From: Nephrocerus scutellatus
Lineage: Eukaryota > Arthropoda > Insecta > Diptera > Pipunculidae
NCBI GenBank assembly: GCA_947095585.1
Contig: OX352766.1
Location: 992,001 to 1,056,000, forward strand
Direction: 5' to 3'
Length of the DNA stretch: 64,000 nucleotides
The notes under the pieces are model-generated. The model was not told the origin of the DNA and did no database searches. It saw only the letters and a list, made by a program, of their open reading frames with translations. The translations under genes and the position numbers were made by a program. Position 1 is the stretch's first letter. Every line of letters begins with the position of its first letter. This document shows positions 38,101 through 50,631 of the stretch, one piece after another.

Positions 38101-41100
38101 GAACTAGAAGCAAATATTATGGACTACTTCCCCTTACAAACGCATACAACACACACACGCCCAAATAAAATCAAGTTGACACACACACTCACTGTGGGTT
38201 TTGTTGTTGTTGGCAGAACTAGAAGCAAATATTATGGACTACTTCCCCTTACAAACAAATACAACACACACACGCCCATCTAATATCAACTGACACACAC
38301 ACCCACTGTGGGTTTTGTTGTTGTTGGCAGAACTAGTGGCAAATATTATGGACTATTTCCCCTTACAAACGCATACAACACACACACGCCCAAATAAAAT
38401 CAAGTTGACACACACACTCACTGTGGGTTTTGTTGTTGTTGGCAGAACTAGAAGCAAATATTATGGACTACTTCCCCTTACAAACACATACAACACACAC
38501 ACGCCCATCTAATATCAACTGACACACACACCCACTGTGGGTTTTGTTGTTGTTGGCAGAACTAGAGGCAAATATTGTGACTATTTTTCAGTCTAATCAC
38601 CAGGTACCCATAATCTTCGCATAGACAGATCGTGTCGCTTTTTTGCAATTTTGCTTTAAATTGCATTGTATGTGTAATGCTATTCGCCACGTCCCCTTAC
38701 AAACACATGCAACACACACACGCCCATCTAATATCAACTGACACACACACCCACTGTGGGGTTTGTTGTTGTTGGCAGAACTAGTGGCAAATATTATGGA
38801 CTATTTCCCCTTACAAACGCATACAACACACACACGCCCAAATAAAATCAAGTTGACACACACACTCACTGTGGGTTTTGTTGTTGTTGGCAGAACTAGA
38901 GGCAAATATTGTGACTATTTTTCAGTCTAATCACCAGGTACCCATAATCTTCGCATAGACAGATCGTGTCGCTTTTTTGCAATTTTGCTTTAAATTGCAT
39001 TGTATGTGTAATGCTATTCGCCACGTCCCCTTACAAACACATACAACACACACACGCCCATCTAATATCAACTTGATACACACACTCACTGTGGGTTTTG
39101 TTGTTGTTGGCAAAACTAGAAGCAAATATTATGGACTACTTCCCCTTACAAACGCATACAACACACACACGCCCAAATAAAATCAAGTTGACACACACAC
39201 TCACTGTGGGTTTTGTTGTTGTTGGCAGAACTAGAAGCAAATATTATGGACTACTTCCCCTTACAAACGCATACAACACACACACGCCCAAATAAAATCA
39301 AGTTGACACACACACTCACTGTGGGTTTTGTTGTTGTTGGCAGAACTAGAAGCAAATATTATGGACTACTTCCCCTTACAAACACATACAACACACACAC
39401 GCCCATCTAATATCAACTGACACACACACCCACTGTGGGTTTTGTTGTTGTTGGCAGAACTAGTGGCAAATATTATGGACTATTTCCCCTTACAAACGCA
39501 TACAACACACACACGCCCATCTTATATCAACTGACACACACACTCACTGTGGGTTTTGTTGTTGTTGGCAGAACTAGAGGCAAATATTGTGACTATTTTT
39601 CAGTCTAATCACCAGGTACCCATAATCTTCGCATAGACAGATCGTGTCGCTTTTTTGCAATTTTGCTTTAAATTGCATTGTATGTGTAATGCTTTTCGCC
39701 ACGTCCCCTTACAAACACATACAACACACACACGCCCATCTAATATCAACTGACACACACACACACTGTGGGTTTTGTTGTTGTTGGCAGAACTAGAAGC
39801 AAATATTATGGACTATTTCCCCTTACAAACACATACAACACACACACGCCCATCTAATATCAACTGACACACACACCCACTGTGGGTTTTGTTGTTGTTG
39901 GCAGAACTAGAAGCAAATATTATGGACTATTTCCCCTTACAAACACATACAACACACACACGCCCATCTAATATCAACTGACACACACACCCACTGTGGG
40001 TTTTGTTGTTGTTGGCAGAACTAGAAGCAAATATTATGGACTATTTCCCCTTACAAACACATACAACACACACACGTCCATCTAATATCAACTGACACAC
40101 ACACCCACTGTGGGTTTTGTTGTTGCTGGCAGAACTAGAAGCAAATATTATGGACTACTTCCCCTTACAAACGCATACAACACACACACGCCCAAATAAA
40201 ATCAAGTTGACACACACACTCACTGTGGGTTTTGTTGTTGTTGGCAGAACTAGAAGCAAATATTATGGACTACTTCCCCTTACAAACGCATACAACACAC
40301 ACACGCCCAAATAAAATCAAGTTGACACACACACTCACTGTGGGTTTTGTTGTTGTTGGCAGAACTAGAAGCAAATATTATGGACTACTTCCCCTTACAA
40401 ACACATACAACACACACACGCCCATCTAATATCAACTGACACACACACCCACTGTGGGTTTTGTTGTTGTTGGCAGAACTAGAGGCAATTATTGTGACTA
40501 TTTTTGAGTCTAATCACCAGGTACCCATAATCTTCGCATAGACAGATCGTGTCGCTTTTTTGCAATTTTGCTTTAAATTGCATTGTATGTGTAATGCTAT
40601 TCGCCACGTCCCCTTACAAACACATGCAACACACACACGCCCATCTAATATCAACTGACACACACACCCACTGTGGGTTTTGTTGTTGTTGGCAGAACTA
40701 GAAGCAAATATTATGGACTATTTCCCCTTACAAACGCATACAACACACACACGCCCATCTTATATCAACTGACACACACACCCACTGTGGATTTTGTTGT
40801 TGTTGGCAGAACTAGAGGCAATTATTGTGACTATTTTTCAGTCTAATCACCAGGTACCCATAATCTTCGCATAGACAGATCGTGTCGCTTTTTTGCAATT
40901 TTGCTTTAAATTGCATTGTATGTGTAATGCTATTCGCCACGTCCCCTTACAAACACATGCAACACACACACGCCCATCTAATATCAACTGACACACACAC
41001 CCACTGTGGGTTTTGTTGTTGTTGGCAGAACTAGAAGCAAATATTATGGACTATTTCCCCTTACAAACGAATACAACACACACACGCCCATCTTATATCA

Positions 41101-44100
41101 ACTGACACACACACCCACTGTGGATTTTGTTGTTGTTGGCAGAACTAGAGGCAATTATTGTGACTATTTTTCAGTCTAATCACCAGGTACCCATAATCTT
41201 CGCATAGACAGATCGTGTCGCTTTTTTGCAATTTTGCTTTAAATTGCATTGTATGTGTAATGCTATTCGCCACGTCCCCTTACAAACACATGCAACACAC
41301 ACACGCCCATCTAATATCAACTGACACACACACCCACTGTGGGTTTTGTTGTTGTTGGCAGAACTAGAAGCAAATATTATGGACTATTTCCCCTTACAAA
41401 CGCATACAACACACACACGCCCATCTAATATCAACTGACACACACACCCACTGTGGGTTTTGTTGTTGTTGGCAGAACTAGTGGCAAATATTATGGACTA
41501 TTTCCCCTTACAAACACATACAACACACACACGCCCATCTAATATCAACTGACACACACACCCACTGTGGGTTTTGTTGTTGTTGGCAGAACTAGAGGCA
41601 AATATTGTGACTATTTTTCAGTCTAATCACCAGGTACCCATAATCTTCGCATAGACAGATCGTGTCGCTTTTTTGCAATTTTGCTTTAAATTGCATTGTA
41701 TGTGTAAGCTATTCGCCACGTCCCCTTACAAACACATGCAACACACACACGCCCATCTAATATCAACTGACACACACACCCACTGTGGGTTTTGTTGTTG
41801 TTGGCAGAACTAGAAGCAAATATTATGGACTATTTCCCCTTACAAACGCATACAACACACACACGCCCATCTTATATCAACTGACACACACACCCACTGT
41901 GGGTTTTGTTGTTGTTGTTGGCAGAACTAGAGGCAATTATTGTGACTATTTTTCAGTCTAATCACCAGGTACCCATAATCTTCGCATAGACAGATCGTGT
42001 CGCTTTTTTGCAATTTTGCTTTAAATTGCATTGTATGTGTAATGCTATTCGCCACGTCCCCTTACAAACACATGCATCACACACACGCCCATCTAATATC
42101 AACTGACACACACACCCACTGTGGGTTTTGTTGTTGTTGGCAGAACTAGAAGCAAATATTATGGACTATTTCCCCTTACAAACGCATACAACACACACAC
42201 GCCCATCTTATATCAACTGACACACACACCCACTGTGGATTTTGTTGTTGTTGGCAGAACTAGAGGCAATTATTGTGACTATTTTTCAGTCTAATCACCA
42301 GGTACCCATAATCTTCGCATAGACAGATCGTGTCGCTTTTTTGCAATTTTGCTTTAAATTGCATTGTATGTGTAATGCTATTCGCCACGTCCCCTTACAA
42401 ACACATGCAACACACACACGCCCATCTAATATCAACTGACACACACACCCACTGTGGGTTTTGTTGTTGTTGGCAGAACTAGAAGCAAATATTATGGACT
42501 ATTTCCCCTTACAAACGCATACAACACACACACGCCCATCTTATATCAACTGACACACACACCCACTGTGGATTTTGTTGTTGTTGGCAGAACTAGAGGC
42601 AATTATTGTGACTATTTTTCAGTCTAATCACCAGGTACCCATAATCTTCGCATAGACAGATCGTGTCGCTTTTTTGCAATTTTGCTTTAAATTGCATTGT
42701 ATGTGTAATGCTATTCGCCACGTCCCCTTACAAACACATGCAACACACACACGCCCATCTAATATCAACTGACACACACACCCACTGTGGGTTTTGTTGT
42801 TGTTGGCAGAACTAGAAGCAAATATTATGGACTATTTCCCCTTACAAACGCATACAACACACACACGCCCATCTTATATCAACTGACACACACACCCACT
42901 GTGGGTTTTGTTGTTGTTGTTGGCAGAACTAGAGGCAATTATTGTGACTATTTTTCAGTCTAATCACCAGGTACCCATAATCTTCGCATAGACAGATCGT
43001 GTCGCTTTTTTGCAATTTTGCTTTAAATTGCATTGTATGTGTAATGCTATTCGCCACGTCCCCTTACAAACACATGCAACACACACACGCCCATCTAATA
43101 TCAACTGACACACACACCCACTGTGGGTTTTGTTGTTGTTGGCAGAACTAGAAGCAAATATTATGGACTATTTCCCCTTACAAACGCATACAACACACAC
43201 ACGCCCATCTTATATCAACTGACACACACACCCACTGTGGATTTTGTTGTTGTTGGCAGAACTAGAGGCAATTATTGTGACTATTTTTCAGTCTAATCAC
43301 CAGGTACCCATAATCTTCGCATAGACAGATCGTGTCGCTTTTTTGCAATTTTGCTTTAAATTGCATTGTATGTGTAATGCTATTCGCCACGTCCCCTTAC
43401 AAACACATGCAACACACACACGCCCATCTAATATCAACTGACACACACACCCACTGTGGGTTTTGTTGTTGTTGGCAGAACTAGAAGCAAATATTATGGA
43501 CTATTTCCCCTTACAAACGCATACAACACACACACGCCCATCTTATATCAACTGACACACACACCCACTGTGGATTTTGTTGTTGTTGGCAGAACTAGAG
43601 GCAATTATTGTGACTATTTTTCAGTCTAATCACCAGGTACCCATAATCTTCGCATAGACAGATCGTGTCGCTTTTTTGCAATTTTGCTTTAAATTGCATT
43701 GTATGTGTAATGCTATTCGCCACGTTCCCTTACAAACGCATACAACACACACACGCCCATCTAATATCAACTGACACACACACCCACTGTGGGTTTTGTT
43801 GTTGTTGGCAGAACTAGTGGCAAATATTATGGACTATTTCCCCTTACAAACACATACAACACACACACGCCCATCTAATATCAACTGACACACACACCCA
43901 CTGTGGATTTTGTTGTTGTTGGCAGAACTAGAGGCAATTATTGTGACTATTTTTCAGTCTAATCACCAGGTACCCATAATCTTCGCATAGACAGATCGTG
44001 TCGCTTTTTTGCAATTTTGCTTTAAATTGCATTGTATGTGTAATGCTATTCGCCACGTCCCCTTACAAACACATGCAACACACACACGCCCATCTAATAT

Positions 44101-47100
44101 CAACTGACACACACACCCACTGTGGGTTTTGTTGTTGTTGGCAGAACTAGAAGCAAATATTATGGACTATTTCCCCTTACAAACGCATACAACACACACA
44201 CGCCCATCTTATATCAACTGACACACACACCCACTGTGGGTTTTGTTGTTGTTGTTGGCAGAACTAGAGGCAATTATTGTGACTATTTTTCAGTCTAATC
44301 ACCAGGTACCCATAATCTTCGCATAGACAGATCGTGTCGCTTTTTTGCAATTTTGCTTTAAATTGCATTGTATGTGTAATGCTATTCGCCACGTCCCCTT
44401 ACAAACACATGCAACACACACACGCCCATCTAATATCAACTGACACACACACACCCACTGTGGGTTTTGTTGTTGTTGGCAGAACTAGAAGCAAATATTA
44501 TGGACTATTTCCCCTTACAAACGCATACAACACACACACGCCCATCTTATATCAACTGACACACACCCACTGTGGATTTTGTTGTTGTTGCTATTCGCCA
44601 CGTTCCCTTACAAACACATGCAACACACACACGCCCATCTAATATCAACTGACACACACACCCACTGTGGGTTTTGTTGTTGTTGGCAGAACTAGAAGCA
44701 AATATTATGGACTATTTCCCCTTACAAACGCATACAACACACACACGCCCATCTTATATCAACTGACACACACACCCACTGTGGATTTTGTTGTTGTTGG
44801 CAGAACTAGAGGCAATTATTGTGACTATTTTTCAGTCTAATCACCAGGTACCCATAATCTTCGCATAGACAGATCGTGTCGCTTTTTTGCAATTTTGCTT
44901 TAAATTGCATTGTATGTGTAATGCTATTCGCCACGTCCCCTTACAAACACATGCAACACACACACGCCCATCTAATATCAACTGACACACACACCCACTG
45001 TGGGTTTTGTTGTTGTTGGCAGAACTAGAAGCAAATATTATGCACTATTTCCCCTTACAAACGAATACAACACACACACGCCCATCTTATATCAACTGAC
45101 ACACACACCCACTGTGGATTTTGTTGTTGTTGGCAGAACTAGAGGCAATTATTGTGACTATTTTTCAGTCTAATCACCAGGTACCCATAATCTTCGCATA
45201 GACAGATCGTGTCGCTTTTTTGCAATTTTGCTTTAAATTGCATTGTATGTGTAATGCTATTCGCCACGTCCCCTTACAAACACATGCAACACACACACGC
45301 CCATCTAATATCAACTGACACACACACCCACTGTGGGTTTTGTTGTTGTTGGCAGAACTAGAAGCAAATATTATGGACTATTTCCCCTTACAAACGAATA
45401 CAACACACACACGCCCATCTTATATCAACTGACACACACACCCACTGTGGATTTTGTTGTTGTTGGCAGAACTAGAGGCAATTATTGTGACTATTTTTCA
45501 GTCTAATCACCAGGTACCCATAATCTTCGCATAGACAGATCGTGTCGCTTTTTTGCAATTTTGCTTTAAATTGCATTGTATGTGTAATGCTATTCGCCAC
45601 GTCCCCTTACAAACACATGCAACACACACACGCCCATCTTATATCAACTGACACACACACCCACTGTGGATTTTGTTGTTGTTGGCAGAACTAGAGGCAA
45701 TTATTGTGACTATTTTTCAGTCTAATCACCAGGTACCCATAATCTTCGCATAGACAGATCGTGTCGCTTTTTTGCAATTTTGCTTTAAATTGCATTGTAT
45801 GTGTAATGCTATTCGCCACGTCCCCTTACAAACACATGCAACACACACACGCCCATCTAATATCAACTGACACACACACAAAACCTTCTCTATAGAAAGC
45901 CCAACTGTTCCGATCGTACACAGATACATGCTTAGATTGAGACCAAACGTATTTGTATTTAGTAATCAACTAAAGAGCAAAATCCATATAAAATATTTCT
46001 GTTTTCCACTACCACATCTTACGTTTCTCGCTCTTTGCGACTTCTTATTTTTTGTACACCGTATTCACATCCCACAAACACACATGCGTTTGGTCTTGGT
46101 TTACAGCATTAGTATGCGTAGAGTTGGGCTTTCTATAGAGAAGGTTTTGCACACACACCCACTGTGGGTTTTGTTGTTGTTGGCAGAACTAGAAGCAAAT
46201 ATTATGGACTATTTCCCCTTACAAACGAATACAACACACACCCGCCCATCTTATATCAACTGACACACACACCCACTGTGGGTTTTGTTGTTGTTGGCAG
46301 AACTAGAAGCAAATATTATGGACTACTTCCCCTTACAAACGCATACAACACACACACGCCCAAATAAAATCAAGTTGACACACACACTCACTGTGGGTTT
46401 TGTTGTTGTTGGCAGAACTAGAAGCAAATATTATGGACTACTTCCCCTTACAAACACATACAACACACACACGCCCATCTAATATCAACTGACACACACA
46501 CCCACTGTGGGTTTTGTTGTTGTTGGCAGAACTAGAGGCAAATATTGTGACTATTTTTCAGTCTAATCACCAGGTACCCATAATCTTCGCATAGACAGAT
46601 CGTGTCGCTTTTTTGCAATTTTGCTTTAAATTGCATTGTATGTGTAATGCTATTCGCCACGTCCCCGTACAAAAAAATACAACACACACACGCCCATCTA
46701 ATATCAACTGACACACACACCCACTGTGGGTTTTGTTGTTGTTGGCAGAACTAGAAGCAAATATTATGGACTACTTCCCCTTACAAACGCATACAACACA
46801 CACACGCCCAAATAAAATCAAGTTGACACACACACTCACTGTGGGTTTTGTTGTTGTTGGCAGAACTAGAAGCAAATATTATGGACTACTTCCCCTTACA
46901 AACACATACAACACACACACGCCCATCTAACATCAACTGACACACACACCCACTGTGGGTTTTGTTGTTGTTGGCAGAACTAGAAGCAAATATTATGGAC
47001 TATTTCCCCTTACAAACGAATACAACACACACCCGCCCATCTTATATCAACTGACACACACACCCACTGTGGGTTTTGTTGTTGTTGGCAGAACTAGAAG

Positions 47101-47803
47101 CAAATATTATGGACTACTTCCCCTAACAAACGCATACAACACACACACGCCCAAATAAAATCAAGTTGACACACACACTCACTGTGGGTTTTGTTGTTGT
47201 TGGCAGAACTAGAAGCAAATATTATGGACTACTTCCCCTTACAAACACATACAACACACACACGCCCATCTAATATCAACTGACACACACACCCACTGTG
47301 GGTTTTGTTGTTGTTGGCAGAACTAGAGGCAAATATTGTGACTATTTTTCAGTCTAATCACCAGGTACCCATAATCTTCGCATAGACAGATCGTGTCGCT
47401 TTTTTGCAATTTTGCTTTTAATTGCATTGTATGTGTAATGCTATTCGCCACGTCCCCTTACAAAAAACACATGCAACACACACACGCCCATCTAATATCA
47501 ACTGACACACACACCCACTGTGGGTTTTGTTGTTGTTGGCAGAACTAGAAGCAAATATTATGGACTACTTCCCCTTACAAACGAATACAACACACACACG
47601 CCCATCTTATATCAACTGACACACACACCCACTGTGGATTTTGTTGTTGTTGGCAGAACTAGAGGCAATTATTGTGACTATTTTTCAGTCTAATCACCAG
47701 GTACCCATAATCTTCGCATAGACAGATCGTGTCGCTTTTTTGCAATTTTGCTTTAAATTGCATTGTATGTGTAATGCTATTCGCCACGTCCCCTTACAAA
47801 CCA
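29170..47803. repeat. 18.6-kb two-module satellite with higher-order structure
   Basis: The short module (112-115 bp) contains GGACTATTTCCCCTTACAAA, CAACACACACACGCCC, an ATCAACTGACACACACAC or AAATAAAATCAAGTTGACAC variant, and TTTTGTTGTTGTTGGCAG then AACTAGAAGCAAATATT. The long module (about 220 bp) is the same with about 105 bp inserted: TGTGACTATTTTTCAGTC, CACCAGGTACCCATAATC, CGCATAGACAGATCGTGTCG and GCCACGTCCCC. I count roughly 45 long modules by eye. The left edge unit (from about 29170) is diverged and the right edge breaks at 47803. All 60-70-codon frames here repeat with the array and are not genes. Confidence 0.95.
45879..46149. mobile_element. MITE family M, copy 2, inserted in the satellite
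   Basis: It has perfect 28-bp terminal inverted repeats (45879-45906, starting CAAAACCTTCTCTATAGAAA, and 46122-46149). Its length is 271 bp. CACACACA lies on both sides, consistent with an 8-bp target duplication but ambiguous because the site is itself a CA run. Confidence 0.9.
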
Positions 47804-47922
47804 AAACCTGCAATAATCCGTTCGTTGTCACTTCGACAACACTGGTCACGAGCACGTGAGTTGTCTGCTACATGAGAGAAGAGAGAACCGATTTGCTCGC
47901 AGCGAAAATTTTGTAGTACATG

Positions 47923-48664
47923 CAAAACCTTCTCTATAGAAACCCCAACTGTTCCGATCGTACACAGATACATGCTTGGATTGAGACCAAACGTATTTGT
48001 ATTAGTCATCAACTAAAGAGCAAAATCCATATAAAATTTTTCTGTTTCCCACTACCACATCTTACGTTTCTCGCTCTTTGCGACTGCTAATTTTTAAATT
48101 CTCTATATTAACTTCACTTGCCCGTGGGTGGCTGGCTGGCTGGCTGGTTGGCCAAATCTTGTGATCAATTTTTAACCCACTTTCTACAGCCCGATTTTAT
48201 TGAAATTTTGCACACATGTATATCTCCCAAGACAACACTTTCTATTAAAATTTGAGGCCCCTCGGGCCGCGGGGTCGGGGGGCTCTCATATAAATATTTT
48301 ACAAAGTTTACCCGATTTTCTTTAAATTTTGTTAAATTTGGAGCGATCGGCCCCTTGGGGACCCCAATATACAATTTTTAAATATCGCTATATCGCATCA
48401 GATCACGGCAAAGTCTGAGCTCTGTGCTTTGTGAGCAGCGCTGTTCGCTGCCGCTGCGTCATTTGTGAATGATTTTGCCACAAAACGAGCACGCAGTGTG
48501 TGTGTGTGTGTGTATCCCCGATTAGAGAATTAACAAGAAAAATTTTAATTTTTATGGGTTGTTTTTTTGTACACTGTATTCACATCCCACAAACACACAT
48601 GCGTTTGGTGTTGGTTTACAGCATTAGTATGCGTAGAGTTGGGCTTTCTATAGAGATGGTTTTG
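47923..48664. mobile_element. MITE family M, copy 3, split by a nested insertion
   Basis: The left part 47923-48090 and right part about 48545-48664 align with copies 1 and 2, including both inverted ends. About 450 bp between them is an R-family element. The flanks (AGTACATG and AGCTATAC) do not form a target duplication. Confidence 0.85.
48098..48535 (+). mobile_element. dispersed repeat family R, longest copy, nested in MITE M
   Basis: It begins AAATTCTCTATATTAACTTC and CACTTGCCCGTGG, runs through GCCCGATTTTATTGAAATTT, GGGCCGCGGGGTCGGGGGGC and a (GT)n tract, and ends near TAGAGAATTAAC, an inverse of its start. Comparison with MITE copy 2, which lacks it, defines the insertion. No open frame is seen. 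Confidence 0.75.
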
Positions 48665-48669
48665 AGCTA

Positions 48670-49765
48670 TACACCTCGTACTCATACGTACATATACGTA
48701 ACTCACATTTCACATCCACGAGCGTACCAAAATCACCCTTTAGATTGCAGTTTGTTGACGAATCAAAAATCAACAACTCAATGACGATTGTGACAAACGG
48801 TCATTTCGTCACACAATCTAGGTTTTTTTTCCATAATTATTCCACTGGTAGGGCACCTACAGGTGCAATTAAAGGCTGCCCACAATGATGAGTTCTCTCG
48901 CCTTTACTGTGGCCACTGCTCACTGGTAATAGAGACGATCTACTTAACGTGGTAAACAATTCGGCTCACATGGCCATAATCGTAGCTTGCGGAAGGAAAG
49001 ACAGAGACAGATGGGCTTTGTATAGAGAGTTCCACTTAGAGAGATGTCAGAGTAGAAGCAACAGTGATGGCTAAAAATGTCTGCGATTCAAAGAAAATGC
49101 GAGAAAACAAAATCCATTTGGTTTTAATTTTCTTTATTTACCCGAATAACAAGTGTAGTGTAGTGTAGTGTTGTAGAATTTAAAGCAAAAATTCTTTAAG
49201 GAGTAATATTATTTATTATTATTGATTTATGTAATTGTTTTAATGAAAGAGCGTAAAAAAAACGTCAATAGCAGCATTCTTAAAAATTCAAATTAAGTAT
49301 AGGTGTGATTTTATTTATAATTTCCAATATCGCATAATTTTGTATATAAATTGTAGTTTTTTTTTTTTTGATGAAGAACAAATTACAACAAAGTATAGAC
49401 ATAATACAATTTATGAAATATGAATATCCTCCCAAATGTTCTCGTTCTAAATTTTAAATAAATGGCCATTTTTTAATTGAGCAGTTACACTTTCTTCCTT
49501 TACTTTTTTTTTGTTTCATTTCATTTGTTATAGAAATTACATTTAATCAATCAATATTTTATGTTATTGCTAATAAATGTGCAACAAAGACCACTCATAA
49601 GTGGAAGAAAGCTGGAGTTGGCGAGAACGAACGAACTTTCGTACTGCAGAAGACATTAATAATAATAATCATAGTACATAATATCATATATAATAATAAT
49701 AAATTCAGTAGACAAATAGACAATAGACAATAGACAATAATTAATAACACAAATAGGAATATAGT
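48670..49765. other. AT-rich intergenic stretch, no gene seen
   Basis: Scattered AT microsatellites and a GTGTAGTGTAGTGTAGTG run near 49153. Nothing recognised. Confidence 0.5.
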
Positions 49766-49767
49766 TT

Positions 49768-50062
49768 TCAACTTATAACAAAATTACACAATGGCAAAAA
49801 AAAAGTTACAGATGAATCCGTCCGTCCTGGAAAGAACGATGGATATATCCAACTGGATCGTATACACTGATTGGCCACACGACCGAAACGAAACCACCGG
49901 TTGGTTGCCTGCCGTGCCAAGTGAGATGACAACGATGTGTGATGTTCCTCTGTCTCGTTTTCCTGTGTGATGATCTTAAAGGCTTCCAGCAGGCTGGTTG
50001 TTGTAAGTAAGGGATCATAATTGTGGGCTGAACAACCGGTGGCCTTCTCCTTCGTATAGGTT
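49768..50062 (-). CDS. possible 3'-terminal coding exon of an unidentified minus-strand gene
   Basis: A GC-richer island stands in AT-rich DNA. On the minus strand, an acceptor-like TATAACAG at 50063-50070 precedes an open frame of 97 codons: TYTKEKATGCSAHNYDPLL, then SLLEAFKIITQENETEE and HLARQATNRWFRFGRVANQ. It ends in TGA at 49768-49770. It lacks a start codon, so it would have to be spliced. No domain was recognised. A second frame through the same island is also open, which lowers confidence. It could be a relic exon or non-coding. Confidence 0.25.
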
Positions 50063-50137
50063 CTGTTATATGATTTTTATTTTTACGGCCCCTCGACAAC
50101 CTTACTTAGAAGGGGCAAACAATGATCGTGATAGTAC

Positions 50138-50346
50138 AAGGTGGGGCAAAAGTAATGTCATAACGTGAATGTGCAAATGGCGTCAAATGTCAATGTGATT
50201 TGACATTTATATTGTCTACAGATAGAGAATAGTTGACAACAAGCAATTGGAGGTCGATACACACCTGAATTGTTATTTTTTCTTTTGCATTTCTTACAAA
50301 ATGGCAGTCAATTCACATTATGACGTTGGCTTTTTCTCCACTTTGA
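50138..50346. mobile_element. candidate mariner-type MITE of about 210 bp
   Basis: The left end CAAGGTGGGGCAAAAGTAAT and GTCATAACGTG are matched, imperfectly inverted, by CACATTATGAC and GCTTTTTCTCCACTTTGA at the right. TA dinucleotides border both ends, allowing one or two offset bases. The left end resembles mariner/Tc1 termini. No coding sequence. Confidence 0.55.
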
Positions 50347-50631
50347 ATATATGCATATGTTGTATCATAATAATAATAATATAAAAGCAATAATATGTAA
50401 GCGCAAGTAATTGCTGTTATAATATATAATAGTTGTATAGCATTTACCAATAACTAATTTTCTGTAACCACGACGTAGAAATACGTTCTAAATATTACAA
50501 ATTACATTTACAAATCCATTTTATAGAGTATGATGCTCTCTGAGTTGTGTTGGTTTTTTTTTCTTTGTTTGTTAATTGTTCGTTTCTACACACAAACACG
50601 CATACATATTTATAGAGTTGCTGCACAGTGT

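Noticed and set aside
29170..47803. Regular direct repeats that could be read as a CRISPR-like array, and dozens of 64-67-codon open frames
   Set aside because: Modules are contiguous with no unique spacers, and the window is eukaryotic. The frames recur with the module and end or start arbitrarily.
49806..50099. 97-codon ATG-started frame on the minus strand (Arg/Pro/His-rich)
   Set aside because: It overlaps the spliced-frame candidate at 49768-50062, has no domain, and its composition looks like an out-of-frame reading. Neither frame can be proven without conservation data.
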